Source of the DNA: JBKQVT01 sp963804825 | GTDB lineage: Bacteria > Planctomycetota > Planctomycetia > Pirellulales > Thermoguttaceae | DNA length: 64,000 nucleotides | NCBI GenBank assembly: GCA_963804825.1 | Contig: CAWDRV010000003.1 | Span: 806,001-870,000, forward strand | Direction of reading: 5' to 3' | In this document: positions 37,103-47,456 of the stretch, piece by piece | How positions within the stretch are numbered: position 1 is the first letter of the stretch | How the letters are laid out: each line of letters begins with the position of its first letter | Translations under genes and position numbers: made by a program | The notes under the pieces: model-generated | Seen by the model: only the letters and a program-made list of their open reading frames with translations | The model's database searches: none | Told to the model about the DNA's origin: nothing

Positions 37103-37282
37103 ACACGCTTTACCCGGTCTTGGCCGCGCCGGGCCGTTTGGCCTCGGCTGTCCTTCCGCCGCCACGCCGAAATTGACGAGGTTTGCCCAACTTCCGCACG
37201 GCTGACACAGCCGTGGCACAGGCCGAAAAACGCTATTGGGGCGGAATCGGACAACCATTACAATGACGACGAAAGCCGCCGG

Positions 37283-37327
37283 GGGGCTGTCCCGATGTTC
37301 GCGTAGCGAAAATGGGACCGTCCCCTT
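37283..37327. repeat. Degenerate palindromic element, copy 5
   Basis: GGGGCTGTCCCGATGTTCGC, then AGCGAAAATGGGACCGTCCC. This is a diverged copy of the 913-959 element in the 37103-37432 gap. Several palindrome positions are lost. Nothing else is evident in that gap. Confidence 0.65.
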
Positions 37328-37432
37328 GGGAAATTTTGGAACTTGCCACGGACGGGCAATGGGCGATCTCGCCGGAGCAAGACACGTGGTTGTGGATGGC
37401 CCTCAAAGAGGCACGATGGGAGGACATGACAA

Positions 37433-38742
37433 ATGATCGCGACAAGTAGATCGACTTCCGCGCGAGTGATGGGGGGGCTTCTGGTGCTGGTTCTTGCGGC
37501 CGCGTGCGCCGGCCGCTCGTTGGGCAAGGCACCGACAACTTCCTCCGGCCCTTCCTGCGCCCCGGCGGCCACCAGGATTTGCAGGAGTCCATGAACGTCA
37601 GGGTCCTCAAGGCCCTGAACACGAAGATCGAGGATACGGAACTGATAAAGGGCCTGGCGAAGCATTCACCGACCGTATACGATAAGCGGGGATGCTTTGG
37701 AGTGAAGGGGGTGGGAGTGCGGGAAGTCGTGAGGCACCTCAATGAACTATACGACATCCCCATTAACTGCGATTCGGAGTTCTCCCCCAAGAACATTTCT
37801 GGCAGCGGCATCGCCTCGATTACTCTTAGGATGAATGGGATGACGTTGGCACACATCCTTCAGGCCATCGAGGACCAGTGCCTGGACGTACAGGACGTGC
37901 AGTTCGTGGTCCGGGACTACGGCATTTTCGCCACGTCCGGGGAAAGGGCGAGGGCACAGCAATGGACAACGCTGGCCGAGTTCATCAAGCATGGCGCGGG
38001 CAAGGTCGATCCGCGCGCGGCCAAATCGTCCCCGCAGTCCCACCCAGGCGGCGAGACGCCCGTTCAACGCGTTGCCTCCGGCGACCCGCACGGATCCATG
38101 GTCGCCAGGGTCCACAAGGCGTTGAACACGAAGTTTGAGGACACTGGGCCGAAGGCGGATTGGGCGGGGGCTTCCCAGCAGGCAAGCCGCGAAAATGGGT
38201 TCAAAGTCAAGGACATGCCGTGCGACGACCTCGTGGAACGCTTGAGCGAGCAATACCAAATCCCCATGACTAACGACTGCCCCTCCATCAGCATTAGTTT
38301 GAGACTGGAAGGGTTGACGTTGGCAGAAATCCTCCAGTTCATCGAGGATGAATACGGCGGTGGCGTGCAGTTCGCGGTTCGGGACTATGGCATTCGTGCC
38401 GTGACCACGATGACGGCGAACAATAAGCAGTGGCCTTCGGCCATCGGGTTTGCCAAGACGCCCTTTGCGCCCGGCACGAGCGAGATTGACGTTCCCTCCA
38501 CCGTTCCCACCGCCCCCGCGACCACCTACGTGCCCCCCGCTAATACAAACGGTCCCGTCGCACCGGCCAGCAGCTACGTCCCCGCCGCCAACGGCTACGC
38601 CGTTCCTGCCAACCCCAACGGCTACTCCACCCCTGCCACCGCGCCCTACCCTCAACCGCAAGCCGTCCCCGCCGCCCCCGTCAATCCGCCCGGTCAAGGC
38701 GATAAGTCGGCGCCCAGGCCGTTGCCGCCAAGTCCACGGTGA
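37433..38742 (+). CDS. Secreted protein with two tandem STN-like domains (one frame break)
   Basis: ATG 37433 (GGGAGG upstream) starts a signal peptide (ARVMGGLLVLVLAAACAG). The frame changes before ~37590, and the mature protein shows two similar ~110-residue units: ALNTKIEDTELI ... LRMNGMTLAHILQAIED ... VQFVVRDYGIFA, and ALNTKFEDTGPK ... LRLEGLTLAEILQFIED ... VQFAVRDYGIRA. Each ends like an STN (secretin N-terminal) fold. A Pro/Ala-rich tail of ~95 residues follows. It probably has a periplasmic scaffold role. It is followed by a hairpin terminator. Confidence 0.7.
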
Positions 38743-38785
38743 CCTTCCCTTGGCGGTCGCGGAGATCTTCAACAATGGCGAACTT

Positions 38786-38826
38786 TCGCCCAGCGGGTGA
38801 TTGGCATCCGCTGGGCGATTTTCGTT
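38786..38826 (+). terminator. Rho-independent terminator after the STN protein
   Basis: An 11-bp perfect stem (TCGCCCAGCGG / CCGCTGGGCGA, 38786-38818) with an 11-nt loop is followed by TTTTCGTT. It lies 44 bp after the stop. Apart from this and the sigma-54 site, the 38743-39206 gap holds nothing I recognise. Confidence 0.65.
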
Positions 38827-39056
38827 GGCCACGGCGGTGACGCCCGAGGGCAAATCAGGGTTGGGGTTGGAGCCGGCCGACCCATCCTCCGCGTCTGGGC
38901 GGCATGTGGCATCTGGGCAACATGGGCGTTGAGAAACCGCCCCTCCCGCTCGCGTCTTCTGCCCGCCACCGTGCCGAAATACGACCTCTTGGCGTTGTTG
39001 TAAGTTGTTGCATGCCAATGAGATACGTCTTTTCGGAGGCATTTGCGGCCGGTCCT

Positions 39057-39072
39057 TGGCACAGGCTTTGCT
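39057..39072 (+). promoter_or_regulatory. Sigma-54 (-24/-12) promoter before exosortase
   Basis: TGGCACAGGCTTTGCT matches the sigma-54 consensus TGGCAC-N5-TTGC[A/T] at every conserved base with correct GG-GC spacing. The predicted start is near 39083, ~124 nt before the exosortase ATG. Known: exosortase/EPS loci in other phyla are often driven by PrsR-type sigma-54 activators. Confidence 0.6.
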
Positions 39073-39206
39073 CGACCACGGCAACTATCAGAATGATGGC
39101 CTGCCGAGCGTCTCTTGGCGGCAGGGGCCTTTCATTGACATTTCAAGGGGTGAGCGTCAGACTGAAAGATTAGCCTTCCCGTGACCCTGACGACTAAAGC
39201 AAAACC

Positions 39207-40127
39207 ATGACGACCGTTGAATCCTCCGAGTGGAAGCGCTTCGTTCCAGGCACCCCGGCGTTGTGTGCGTGGGCGGTCTTACTGGCGGTGTTTGGACTGG
39301 CTTACTACGAAACGATTTGGCATTTGCTGGGGACGTGGTACAGTCAGCCGGACTACCAGCACTGCTTTTTTGTGCCCTTGTTTTCCCTGTATCTATTGTG
39401 GCATCGCCGCGACATGGCCGATCCGCTGCCGACCCAAGGGAGTTGGTGGGCGTTGCCGATGTTCGTTGCCGCCGCATTGATTCGCTGGGCAACCGTCTAT
39501 TTCAGGTACAACGGCGACCATTATTCGCTGTTTCCGTTACTGATCGGGGTGACCCTCTTTGTGGGTGGTTGGCGCGCCTTACGGTGGGCGTGGCCGTCGA
39601 TCGCCTTCATGATTTTCATTGTGCCTTTGCCGGGATTCATGGAGGTCATGCTTGGCCATCAATTGCAGAGGATTGCCACGACGTTGAGCGTTTTTGTCAT
39701 TCAGACCTGCGGCATTCCGGCGGTGGCCGAGGGAAACGTGATCGATTTGGCGACGCACAAATTGAACGTGGTCAACGCGTGCAGCGGGATCAAGATGTTG
39801 ATGTTGTTCTTTGCGGTCTGCGTTGGGGCCGCGTTCGTGGTGCGGCGGCCCCTTGGGGAGAAACTCCTCATCGTCGTCAGTTCCATTCCGATCGCGGTGA
39901 TTTCCAACGTGGGCCGGATCAGCATCGACGGGATCCTTACGGATATGGCCGGACCGAAAGTCGGGGATTTCTTTCATGTCTGGGTGGGCTGGATCATGAT
40001 GATCTTCGCCATGCTTCTCCTGTGGGGAGAAATGGCGTTGATTTCCAAGTTGTTGTTGGAGTCGCCTTTGACCCTTGATGATTCTACAAGACGAGCGAGG
40101 GGAGACGCAAGCGAGGTTGCATGGTGA
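39207..40127 (+). CDS. xrt: Exosortase
   Basis: This 306-residue membrane protease/transpeptidase has about eight membrane segments. The catalytic triad of the family is visible: Cys192 in NVVNACSGIKML, Arg237 in VISNVGRIS and His257 in FFHVWVGW. Exosortases recognise PEP-CTERM-type C-terminal signals, cleave them and probably join the protein to an envelope glycan or lipid. EpsI is a separate gene here (42618), split by the Wzc-like gene. No PEP-CTERM substrate was seen inside the window. Confidence 0.92.
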   Translation: MTTVESSEWKRFVPGTPALCAWAVLLAVFGLAYYETIWHLLGTWYSQPDYQHCFFVPLFSLYLLWHRRDMADPLPTQGSWWALPMFVAAALIRWATVYFRYNGDHYSLFPLLIGVTLFVGGWRALRWAWPSIAFMIFIVPLPGFMEVMLGHQLQRIATTLSVFVIQTCGIPAVAEGNVIDLATHKLNVVNACSGIKMLMLFFAVCVGAAFVVRRPLGEKLLIVVSSIPIAVISNVGRISIDGILTDMAGPKVGDFFHVWVGWIMMIFAMLLLWGEMALISKLLLESPLTLDDSTRRARGDASEVAW

Positions 40128-40272
40128 GCGGCGCGGAGCGGGCGGTTCGGCGTCGGCCACGGCTTGATCGCCCGAGCGGGCGATCAGGTGTGTGCCAGGA
40201 GGGAGTCCCGTCTCTTGTCTGCAAGCGTCCTTTTCCGGTATACAGAGTTCAGCTTCCAAGTTTAGCCACGAG

Positions 40273-42549
40273 ATGACACCTATGTCGACCATCGAAACGA
40301 ATCCGTTGTTGAACGATACTTCTCTGCTTCCCGCGGTGGCGGGGCAGTCCCCGGCGGTTGCCGGCGGCGCAGGCAACCTCGGCTGGGCCAATGGCCCCAC
40401 CGCTCCCGTTGAGGCCGCCAGCGGAACGAGTCTGCTGGTCTGCCTTCATGCCCTGCGGCGGCACTGGCTTGTGGCCGCGACCTTGGGCATGGTCTGCGGG
40501 GCTGCATTGGGAGTAGGCGTCTGGTTGTTTCAGCAACCCCAGTACGCGGCCGTCGCCGTGATGAGAATATCGGCGAATCCGGATGTCATCATGTTCGATA
40601 CGCAAGCGAAGATGGGAATGGGGGGACGCGATCTTTTCGAGATCTATAAAGGCACTCAACAGCAGCTCGTCAAGAGCCGCCCCGTGATCGAGGAGGCCCT
40701 GCGGAAGCCCGAAATCAGCCACCTTTCCTGCCTTCAAGGTGAAGCCGACAAGGTCGGTTGGCTCATTAGCGAAGTGAACGTCACCTTTCCCCAGAAGGAA
40801 TCCGAACTCATGCAGGTCAGCCTCGTCGGCGCCAATAAGGAGGAGATTACGATCCTGGTCAACGCGGTCGTTGAAGCGTACATGAGCAAGATCGTTGACC
40901 GGGAACAAAGGGAACGTGCCGAACGCTACGACAAGCTCGAAACTCTTCGCGGCGACAAGGAAACCGAGGAACGGAACCTGATGACCAACCTGAAGCAACT
41001 GGCCGAATCCGCCGGCGGCACCGAAGACAAAGAAGCCCTCTCCATCAGAAACCAGATTGCCGTCCAGCGCTACGGCGAGTTTCAGAGGGAACTGATGCGG
41101 GTGCAGGTCGAATTGATGCGGGCCCACAGCCAGTTGACGACCGCTCAGCAATCCTTGGCCAGCATCGAGGACATGGAAATCCGCGATTGGGAGGTGGACC
41201 AGGCGGCCCTGGCGGACCCCACGAGCCACGAATTGGCCCAAAAGAAGCTCTATTATGACACCGCGCTGGCGCAGATCAGCAACACCATTGTCCCCGGCAC
41301 CAAGAACGCCCAGGTGAAGAGGTTCCAGGCCGAACGGGACATGGTCCAGCAGCAGATCGACGAGATGGGCAAGAGCCTTCGCGAAAAGATCCGCGATCGG
41401 AAACGGTCGGAAGCCGACAAGGACGTCAAGAAGGCGGAAAACGACGTGGCGATCCTTACCGATCAGGAGCACCACTTCACGGCCGACGTAGACCGGCAGC
41501 GGAGAGAAGTCGAGAAGATCGGCAAGCAATCGATCGACATCGAGTTGGAGCGGGAGAAACTGAAGAATCTCGACGATGTCTTGGCCAGTATCCGGGCCGA
41601 GCGGGAAAAGCTTGGGGTGGAACGGAGCGCCAGCCCCCGTATTATTCGCAATCAAATTCAAATGGCGGAGGTTCCCGAGGTCGAATACCGGCGTTCGATG
41701 CGGTTCACCGTGATTGGCCTGACCGCGGTGTTCGGCTTCTGCTTGCCGCTGTTCGGCGTCGTGCTGTGGGATGTGCGCAGCCGGCGCGTGAATGCGGTGT
41801 CGGAGGTTGTTCGAGGCCTGGGGCTGCCGGTGATCGGCTCCGTGCCGACGATTCCCATCCAGGTTCTCCGGCGGCTGGGCACCGGTTCCAAGCGAAGCCA
41901 GGCCTGGCGTCTGCGGCTGACCGAATCGATCGACGGCATTGCGGCCCGCTTGCTCCGCAAGGCCGAAACGGAACAAACGCACGTGGTCCTCGTGTCCAGT
42001 GCCATGGCAGGCGAGGGCAAGACGACCTTGGCGAGGCAACTGGCGATGAGCATGGCCCGGCATCTCCGTCGCACGATCCTGGTGGACTTCGATTTGCGGC
42101 GGCCGACCTTGGACAAGATCTTCGACGTGCCCTTGGAGCCGGGGGTCTGCGAGGCCCTTTCCAGCGGCGGCGACATCGGCGGAATGATTCACCCCACCGG
42201 CACGGAACACCTCTCGGTGCTGCCTGCCGGCCGTTGGAACCGCGATGCCATGGCGGCGCTGGCCAACGGCAGCACCGGTCCGCTGCTGAAGCAACTCCGC
42301 GAGCAGTATGATTTCGTGATTATCGACAGCAGTCCCATCTTGCCCGTGGCCGATACCCGCTTTGTGAGTCAACATGCCGATACGGTCGTCCTTTCGGTGT
42401 TCCGCGATCGCAGCGAAATGCCGAAGATCCAGGCTGCCTGCGAGATCCTCGACGCTTTCGGCGTCCGCAACCTGGAGACGGTGGTCATCGGCGGCAGCGG
42501 GTTCGCCTACGGCAGGGGGCGGCAACAGCCATCCGGCGCAACCGCTTGA
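40273..42549 (+). CDS. Wzz/Wzc-like chain-length determinant with ATPase domain
   Basis: This ~758-residue protein (ATG 40273, or 40282) has an N-terminal span (HWLVAATLGMVCGAALGVGVWLF) and a long periplasmic coiled coil (about residues 180-460). A second span (FTVIGLTAVFGFCLPLFGVVLW) precedes a cytoplasmic BY-kinase-type domain with Walker A SSAMAGEGKTTLARQ, Walker A' ILVDFDLRRPTL and Walker B FVIIDSSPIL. The C-terminus (SGFAYGRGRQQ) lacks a tyrosine cluster, so autophosphorylation like Wzc is doubtful. It controls polymer length and export. Confidence 0.87.
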   Translation: MTPMSTIETNPLLNDTSLLPAVAGQSPAVAGGAGNLGWANGPTAPVEAASGTSLLVCLHALRRHWLVAATLGMVCGAALGVGVWLFQQPQYAAVAVMRISANPDVIMFDTQAKMGMGGRDLFEIYKGTQQQLVKSRPVIEEALRKPEISHLSCLQGEADKVGWLISEVNVTFPQKESELMQVSLVGANKEEITILVNAVVEAYMSKIVDREQRERAERYDKLETLRGDKETEERNLMTNLKQLAESAGGTEDKEALSIRNQIAVQRYGEFQRELMRVQVELMRAHSQLTTAQQSLASIEDMEIRDWEVDQAALADPTSHELAQKKLYYDTALAQISNTIVPGTKNAQVKRFQAERDMVQQQIDEMGKSLREKIRDRKRSEADKDVKKAENDVAILTDQEHHFTADVDRQRREVEKIGKQSIDIELEREKLKNLDDVLASIRAEREKLGVERSASPRIIRNQIQMAEVPEVEYRRSMRFTVIGLTAVFGFCLPLFGVVLWDVRSRRVNAVSEVVRGLGLPVIGSVPTIPIQVLRRLGTGSKRSQAWRLRLTESIDGIAARLLRKAETEQTHVVLVSSAMAGEGKTTLARQLAMSMARHLRRTILVDFDLRRPTLDKIFDVPLEPGVCEALSSGGDIGGMIHPTGTEHLSVLPAGRWNRDAMAALANGSTGPLLKQLREQYDFVIIDSSPILPVADTRFVSQHADTVVLSVFRDRSEMPKIQAACEILDAFGVRNLETVVIGGSGFAYGRGRQQPSGATA

Positions 42550-42550
42550 C

Positions 42551-42607
42551 GGGCTTTTCGCAACAACAAGGGCTTTTCGCAACAACAAGGGCTTTTCGCA
42601 ACAACAA
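42551..42607. repeat. Three perfect 19-bp tandem repeats before epsI
   Basis: GGGCTTTTCGCAACAACAA is repeated three times without change, filling the whole space between the Wzc-like stop and the epsI ribosome site (AAGGG). Copy number would set the gene spacing. There are no spacers, so it is not a CRISPR. Confidence 0.85.
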
Positions 42608-42617
42608 GGGATAAGCA

Positions 42618-43295
42618 ATGAAGATGACGGCAATCCGGCTGGGGTTGACGGCAGCCCTGGTGTTTGTGACCTACCTCGGCATCGGCGCAACGAGGCAATT
42701 CTTGACAGTGCCGCCGATCCGCCAGCTTTCCCTGGATGTTCGCAAACTTCCCGAGAAGCTCGGAGACTGGCTAGGGACAGAAACAACGAAACTGGACCCG
42801 GAAACCTTTGTCAAGACCGGCGCCAACCTCACGATCGAGCGGATCTACCACGATGCCGAGGACCACGAAATCAAGATGTACCTGGCGACGTTCGACGATC
42901 CGGACGAAGGCGTCTATCACAGCCCGTTGAACTGCTACCGTTCCCACGGTTGGCGATTGATCAGCGAGTCGAAGGTGGACGTGCCGATTCCCGACCGGCC
43001 GCCCCAGCAGATTAGCCTCTCGACCTGGGAACTGAAGGGCGAGACCGTTCTGGTGGCATTCTGGTATCGGCTGGGAGACCACACGCTGTTCGAACGATGG
43101 GACATGGGGAGGGTCCGCTTGGCCATGAGCGGAATGAAGGAGTGGCCGCCGTTGGTCAAAGTCCTCTTGGAGACGCCGACTTCCGACAAGGACAGTTACC
43201 CATCCAGGGCCCGCATCGAGGAATTGACCAAGCGGATTCAGCAGTGGCTCGACCAGTCCAATGCGGAAGACAAACAGGAGAGCGCGGACAAGTGA
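42618..43295 (+). CDS. epsI: EpsI-family exosortase-associated protein
   Basis: This 225-residue protein has one N-terminal membrane helix (IRLGLTAALVFVTYLGIG) and the EpsI (DUF3485) signature HSPLNCYRSHGW, preceded by YLATFDDPDEGVY. EpsI is either fused to exosortase C-termini or encoded beside it; its reaction is not established. Here it is a free-standing protein 2.5 kb behind the exosortase in the same operon. Confidence 0.88.
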   Translation: MKMTAIRLGLTAALVFVTYLGIGATRQFLTVPPIRQLSLDVRKLPEKLGDWLGTETTKLDPETFVKTGANLTIERIYHDAEDHEIKMYLATFDDPDEGVYHSPLNCYRSHGWRLISESKVDVPIPDRPPQQISLSTWELKGETVLVAFWYRLGDHTLFERWDMGRVRLAMSGMKEWPPLVKVLLETPTSDKDSYPSRARIEELTKRIQQWLDQSNAEDKQESADK

Positions 43296-43323
43296 CTGCC
43301 GCGGACCATCGAGCGTGACACCC

Positions 43324-45394
43324 ATGAAGCCGATAGCTCGCCAAGACGGTCCAATGCCGGGACACCGGGGCCGCGGGAAGGGTCCGGCGGCCGAGGTCGC
43401 TCCCTCCTCCGCTTCGTTGCGGACGCGGCTGCGGCGCCTCGTGCACCAGCAAGCCCATCGGCTGGCTGCCCCGCGGTTCTGGATCGTCGCGGCAGGCCAT
43501 CTGGCCGTCTTCGCCCTGGCTCTCTGGCTGGCATTCCTGCTCATCTTTGAATTCGCGGTGCCGCCGGAGCGGCTGACGCAATTCTGGGCCTGCTTGCCCT
43601 GGATCCTGGCGATCAAATTCCTGGTTTTCCTTCTCATGGGCCATTATGACGGCTGGTGGGCTTACGTGACTTTTGCCGACTTGACCGCCCTGATCCGGAC
43701 TTCGATCCTGGCGATGCTCTGCGTCATCACGGTCAATTACCTCTTCGGGCGCGAGTTGCTCTACTTCTTCGGGCCCGGCTTGCGTGCCATCCAATTCGGC
43801 GTCTTGCCGCGAAGCCTCCCTTTTCTCGACTGCGGCTGCACCGTCGTCGTGCTGGGCGCCCTGCGGGGAAGCTGGCGAATGTACCGGGAACAGTTCTGGC
43901 CGATGTTCAACCAGAGCAACGCCCGCTGGGCCCTGCTGGTCGGCACCGATTACTCCCACGGCGTCCTGGCCCACCAGATCCAGTCCTACGGCGAGTTGCC
44001 CTATCGCATCCGGGGTTTTCTCTGCACGGAAGAGATGGAGACGTCGCGGCTGGGCCAAATCCCCGTGCTGGGAAAGCTGGAAGAGGTGCGCGAAATCGCG
44101 GCCAGCGCCAAGGCGACCGACATCCTCGTGATTGCCGGGACCCTGCCGGGGCTGCGGTTGCGGAACCTGATGAACGACTGCGAAAAGGCCGGCCTGAGCC
44201 TGAAAATCATCCGCCGGCTGGAAGACCGCCTGGGCGGCGACCATCGCATTCCCATCCGCGACATCGAGATCGGCGACCTCCTGCGCCGCGCCCCCGTCCA
44301 ACTGGACACCAAGATGATCGGCAAGCTCCTGGAGGGCCGCACGGTCATGGTGACCGGGGCGGGGGGCAGCATCGGGTCGGAAATCTGCCGCCAGGCGCTC
44401 CGGTTCGAGCCCCGCGCGTTGGTGCTGGTCGGCCGCGGCGAAAACCGCATCTTCAAGATAGACCGCCGGCTCCAATCCCTGCGCGGCTCGACCCTTTTGC
44501 ACACGTGCATCGCCAACATCACCGACCAGCCGCGGATGCGGCAGCTCTTCCAACAGTACCGGCCGGAAGTGGTCTTCCATGCCGCCGCGCACAAGCACGT
44601 GCCGCTGATGGAGTGCAATATCGGCGAGGCGATCCAGAACAACGTCAACGGCACCAAGTGCGTGGCCGATCTGGCCGACGAGTTCGGCGTCCGAAACTTC
44701 GTCTTCATCTCGACCGACAAGGCCGTGCATCCTTCCAGCGTCATGGGCGCCACCAAGCAATTGGCGGAACGTTACATCCACGCCATCTCCCACATCTCCT
44801 CGACGCGATTCACCGTCGTCCGCTTCGGAAACGTCCTCGGATCGGAAGGAAGCGTGGTGCCGGTCTTCCAGGAGCAGAATCCGCCGCGGCGGACCCATCA
44901 CCGTCACCGATCCCCGCATGACGCGATTCTTCATGACCATCCCGGAAGCGTCGCAACTGGTGCTGCAAGCGGCCGCGATGGGCAACGGCGGGGAAATCTT
45001 CGTGCTCGAAATGGGGGAACCCGTCAAAATCGTCGATCTGGCCCAAGACCTCATTCGGCTCTCCGGCCTGCCGGAGAATTCCATCGAGATTTGCTTCACG
45101 GGCGTGCGCCCGGGAGAAAAACTGTACGAGGAATTGTACTTTAACGAGGAGGAAACGCTTCCCACCTCGCACCCCAAGCTGCGTGCCGCCTACCATCGTC
45201 CCTACACCCTGGCCGAGGTGCGCCAGGACGTGGCCGCGCTCCAGCAACTCCTCCACGAACCCCAGGAGGTCCTTCGCCAAAAGCTGCAAGAGATCGTGCC
45301 CGAATACACCCAACCGACTCCCGACGGCCAGGCCGCCCCAACCTCCAAGGGGCGGCCGCCGCTGGAAAGGGACGGCATCGAACTGCGGTCATGA
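43324..45394 (+). CDS. CapD/FlaA1-type nucleotide-sugar 4,6-dehydratase, membrane form (one frame break)
   Basis: This ~690-residue protein has about four N-terminal membrane helices and a first Rossmann-like domain (RWALLVGTDYSHGVLAHQI). The catalytic SDR domain follows with TVMVTGAGGSIGSEICRQAL, VFHAAAHKHVPLME, VFISTDKAVHPSSVMGATKQ and GVRPGEKLYEELYF. An extra A near 44880 breaks the frame just before MTRFFMTIPEASQLVL. Relatives (PglF, WbpM, CapD) convert UDP-GlcNAc to UDP-4-keto-6-deoxy sugars. It provides a deoxy-amino sugar branch for this glycan locus. Confidence 0.87.
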
Positions 45395-45793
45395 TCGCGC
45401 CGGGTGGGCGACTTCTCCGTGTTTCGGCGCGCCCGACGTGTTTCGCATGTTTCGCCGATAGGCGGCGCGGCTGAAAACATGGACCAGGCGCCCGTAAGGA
45501 AGCCGTCCTTGGCTCCCCGCGAAAATCAAGACTATTCCCTCCAGCGATTGCCGTTTACAAGCTATGTTTGGACTGAAATCCTGCGCGGGGGCGCTAAAGC
45601 CCGCACGCTCGGAATAATCCGCGCAACCGCGCAGGACCGCGGCAACGGATACCGTCGCGGCCGCTAGAGATGGCGGAACTGAAAATCACGGACGCAATGA
45701 CGCGCAAAACATGATCGCAAGGAACGATTTTTTGGGGACTCGTGTCACCCACGAGAACGGAGTGCGCGCACAACGAGGAAAGAACCCTCTCCC
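45395..45793. other. 399-bp gap without recognised gene
   Basis: Between the dehydratase stop and the WlbA-like ATG I see only short inverted segments (for example GCGCGCCC and GGCGGCGCGG) and no convincing promoter hexamers or protein-like frame. It is the only long break inside the glycan operon, so an internal promoter here is plausible but not shown. Confidence 0.4.
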
Positions 45794-47436
45794 ATGAACA
45801 CCGCATTGGCGGTCATCGGGTGCGGATATTGGGGGAAGAACCTGGTCCGGGTCTTCTCGGAACTGGGCGCCCTCCGCTGCGTCTGCGATACCGACAGGCC
45901 GCGATATGAAGCCCTCAAGTTCCCCGCCGGCCGGCCGGCCTTTACCGACGACCTTCAGCAGGTGCTCGACGACGCCCAGTTGCCCGCCGTGGCCATCGCC
46001 ACCCCGGCAGCCACCCATTACGACCTCGTGCGTCGCTGCCTCGAGGCCGGCAAGGACGTCTTCGTCGAGAAACCCTTGGCGCTGAACGCCCGGCAGGGTC
46101 AGGAACTCGTCGCGCTGGCCCACCGCCGCGCCGCCGTGCTGATGGTCGGACATGTCCTCCTCTACCATCCGGCGGTCGTGAAACTCCGCCAGTTGGTCCA
46201 GCAAGGCGCCCTGGGGCGGATTCTCTATTGCTACTCGAATCGCCTCAACATGGGCTTGATCCGCACCGAAGAGAACATCCTCTGGAGTTTCGCGCCCACG
46301 ACATCTCCGTCCTCCTCCACCTCCTGGGCGAAGAACCGATCGCCGCCGAGGCCGACGGTCAAAGCTACCTGACCCCCGGCGTCGTCGATGTGACCCTGAG
46401 CCGCCTGAAATTCAAGAGCGGCGTCACCGGGCACATCTTCGTCAGTTGGCTGCATCCCTCGAAGGAGCAGCGGCTGGTGATCGTCGGCACGGAGAAGATG
46501 GCCGTCTTCGACGACACGGCGGAAAAGAAACTGCTCTTGTATCCGCATCACGTCGATTGGATCGGACGCGCGCCGAAGGCCGTCAAGGCGGAGCCCGTCG
46601 CCGTGGAACTCGACCGTGCCGAGCCGCTGGCGGAAGAATGCCGGCACTTCCTCGACTGCGTCGCCACGCGCAAGGCCCCGCTCTCCGACGGCCGCGAGGG
46701 GCTCCGCGTGCTCCGCGTGCTGGACGCCTGCCAGCAATCCTTGGAGCGGGCCGAGACGACCGCGGCGATTCCCCCAGCGCCGTCGGCGTCGGCATCGGAG
46801 TCGCCGTCGCCGCCCGTCGCCCAGCCCGACTATTTCGTCCACCCCAGCGCGTATGTCGATCAGCCTTGCTCCATCGGGGCGGGAACCAAGATCTGGCATT
46901 TCTCCCACGTGATGAAGGGCGCCGTCGTCGGGCACAACTGCGCGATCGGACAGAACGTGGTGATCGGTTCGGCGGCCGTCATCGGCAACGGGGTCAAGAT
47001 CCAGAACAACGTCTCCGTGTACGACGCCGTCACCTTGGAAGACGGGGTGTTTTGCGGGCCGTCGGTGGTCTTTACCAACGTCATCAACCCCCGCAGCGAG
47101 ATCGTCCGGAAAAGCGAATACCGCCCCACGCTCGTCCGGCAAGGCGCCACGTTGGGGGCCAACAGCACCATCGTCTGCGGCCATACGGTGGGGCGCTACG
47201 CATTCGTGGCGGCCGGCGCCGTGGTGGCCGCCGACGTTCCCGATTTTGCCCTGGTCGCCGGAGTCCCGGCCCGGCGGATCGGCTGGATGTGCCGCTGCGC
47301 GGCCTCGCAATTGGAGTTCCACGGCGACGCGGCGACGTGTGCGGCCTGCGGCAGGCCATATCGCCTCAGCGACGGCCAGGTGCAGGAGGCGGACGCCCCG
47401 GACAGCCCCCTTCGCCGAACCGAGGAATCCGAGTAG
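45794..47436 (+). CDS. Fused WlbA/WbpB oxidoreductase and WlbB/WbpD acetyltransferase (one frame break)
   Basis: The N-terminal half is a Gfo/Idh/MocA dehydrogenase: ALAVIGCGYWGKNLVRVF, EAGKDVFVEKPLALN, and HDISVLLHLLGEE after a missing C near 46300. The C-terminal half (about residue 345 on) is a left-handed beta-helix acetyltransferase (HPSAYVDQPCSIGAGTKIWHF, GQNVVIGSAAVIGNGVKIQN) ending in a Cys-rich tail (CRCAASQLEF, CAACGRPY). In Pseudomonas and Bordetella these are separate enzymes oxidising UDP-GlcNAcA at C3 and acetylating the 3-amino group. The single frame across the joint shows a true fusion. Confidence 0.85.
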
Positions 47437-47456
47437 GATATGGAGTTGGCCTAATT

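Noticed and set aside
42510..42549. BY-kinase tyrosine cluster in the Wzc-like protein
   Set aside because: Only one Tyr is present near the C-terminus, so autokinase activity was not claimed.
42551..42607. Possible CRISPR-like array
   Set aside because: The units are directly adjacent with no spacers and only three copies; no cas genes are in the window.
40249..42786. 845-codon open frame on the minus strand
   Set aside because: Antisense to the Wzc-like gene and the start of epsI; composition (His/Gln/Leu-rich) is typical of reversed coding sequence.
43156..45177. 673-codon open frame on the minus strand
   Set aside because: Antisense to the CapD-type dehydratase, which has unambiguous family motifs.
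45404..45667. 87-codon open frame in the operon gap
   Set aside because: Low-quality composition, no ribosome site and no recognisable domain.
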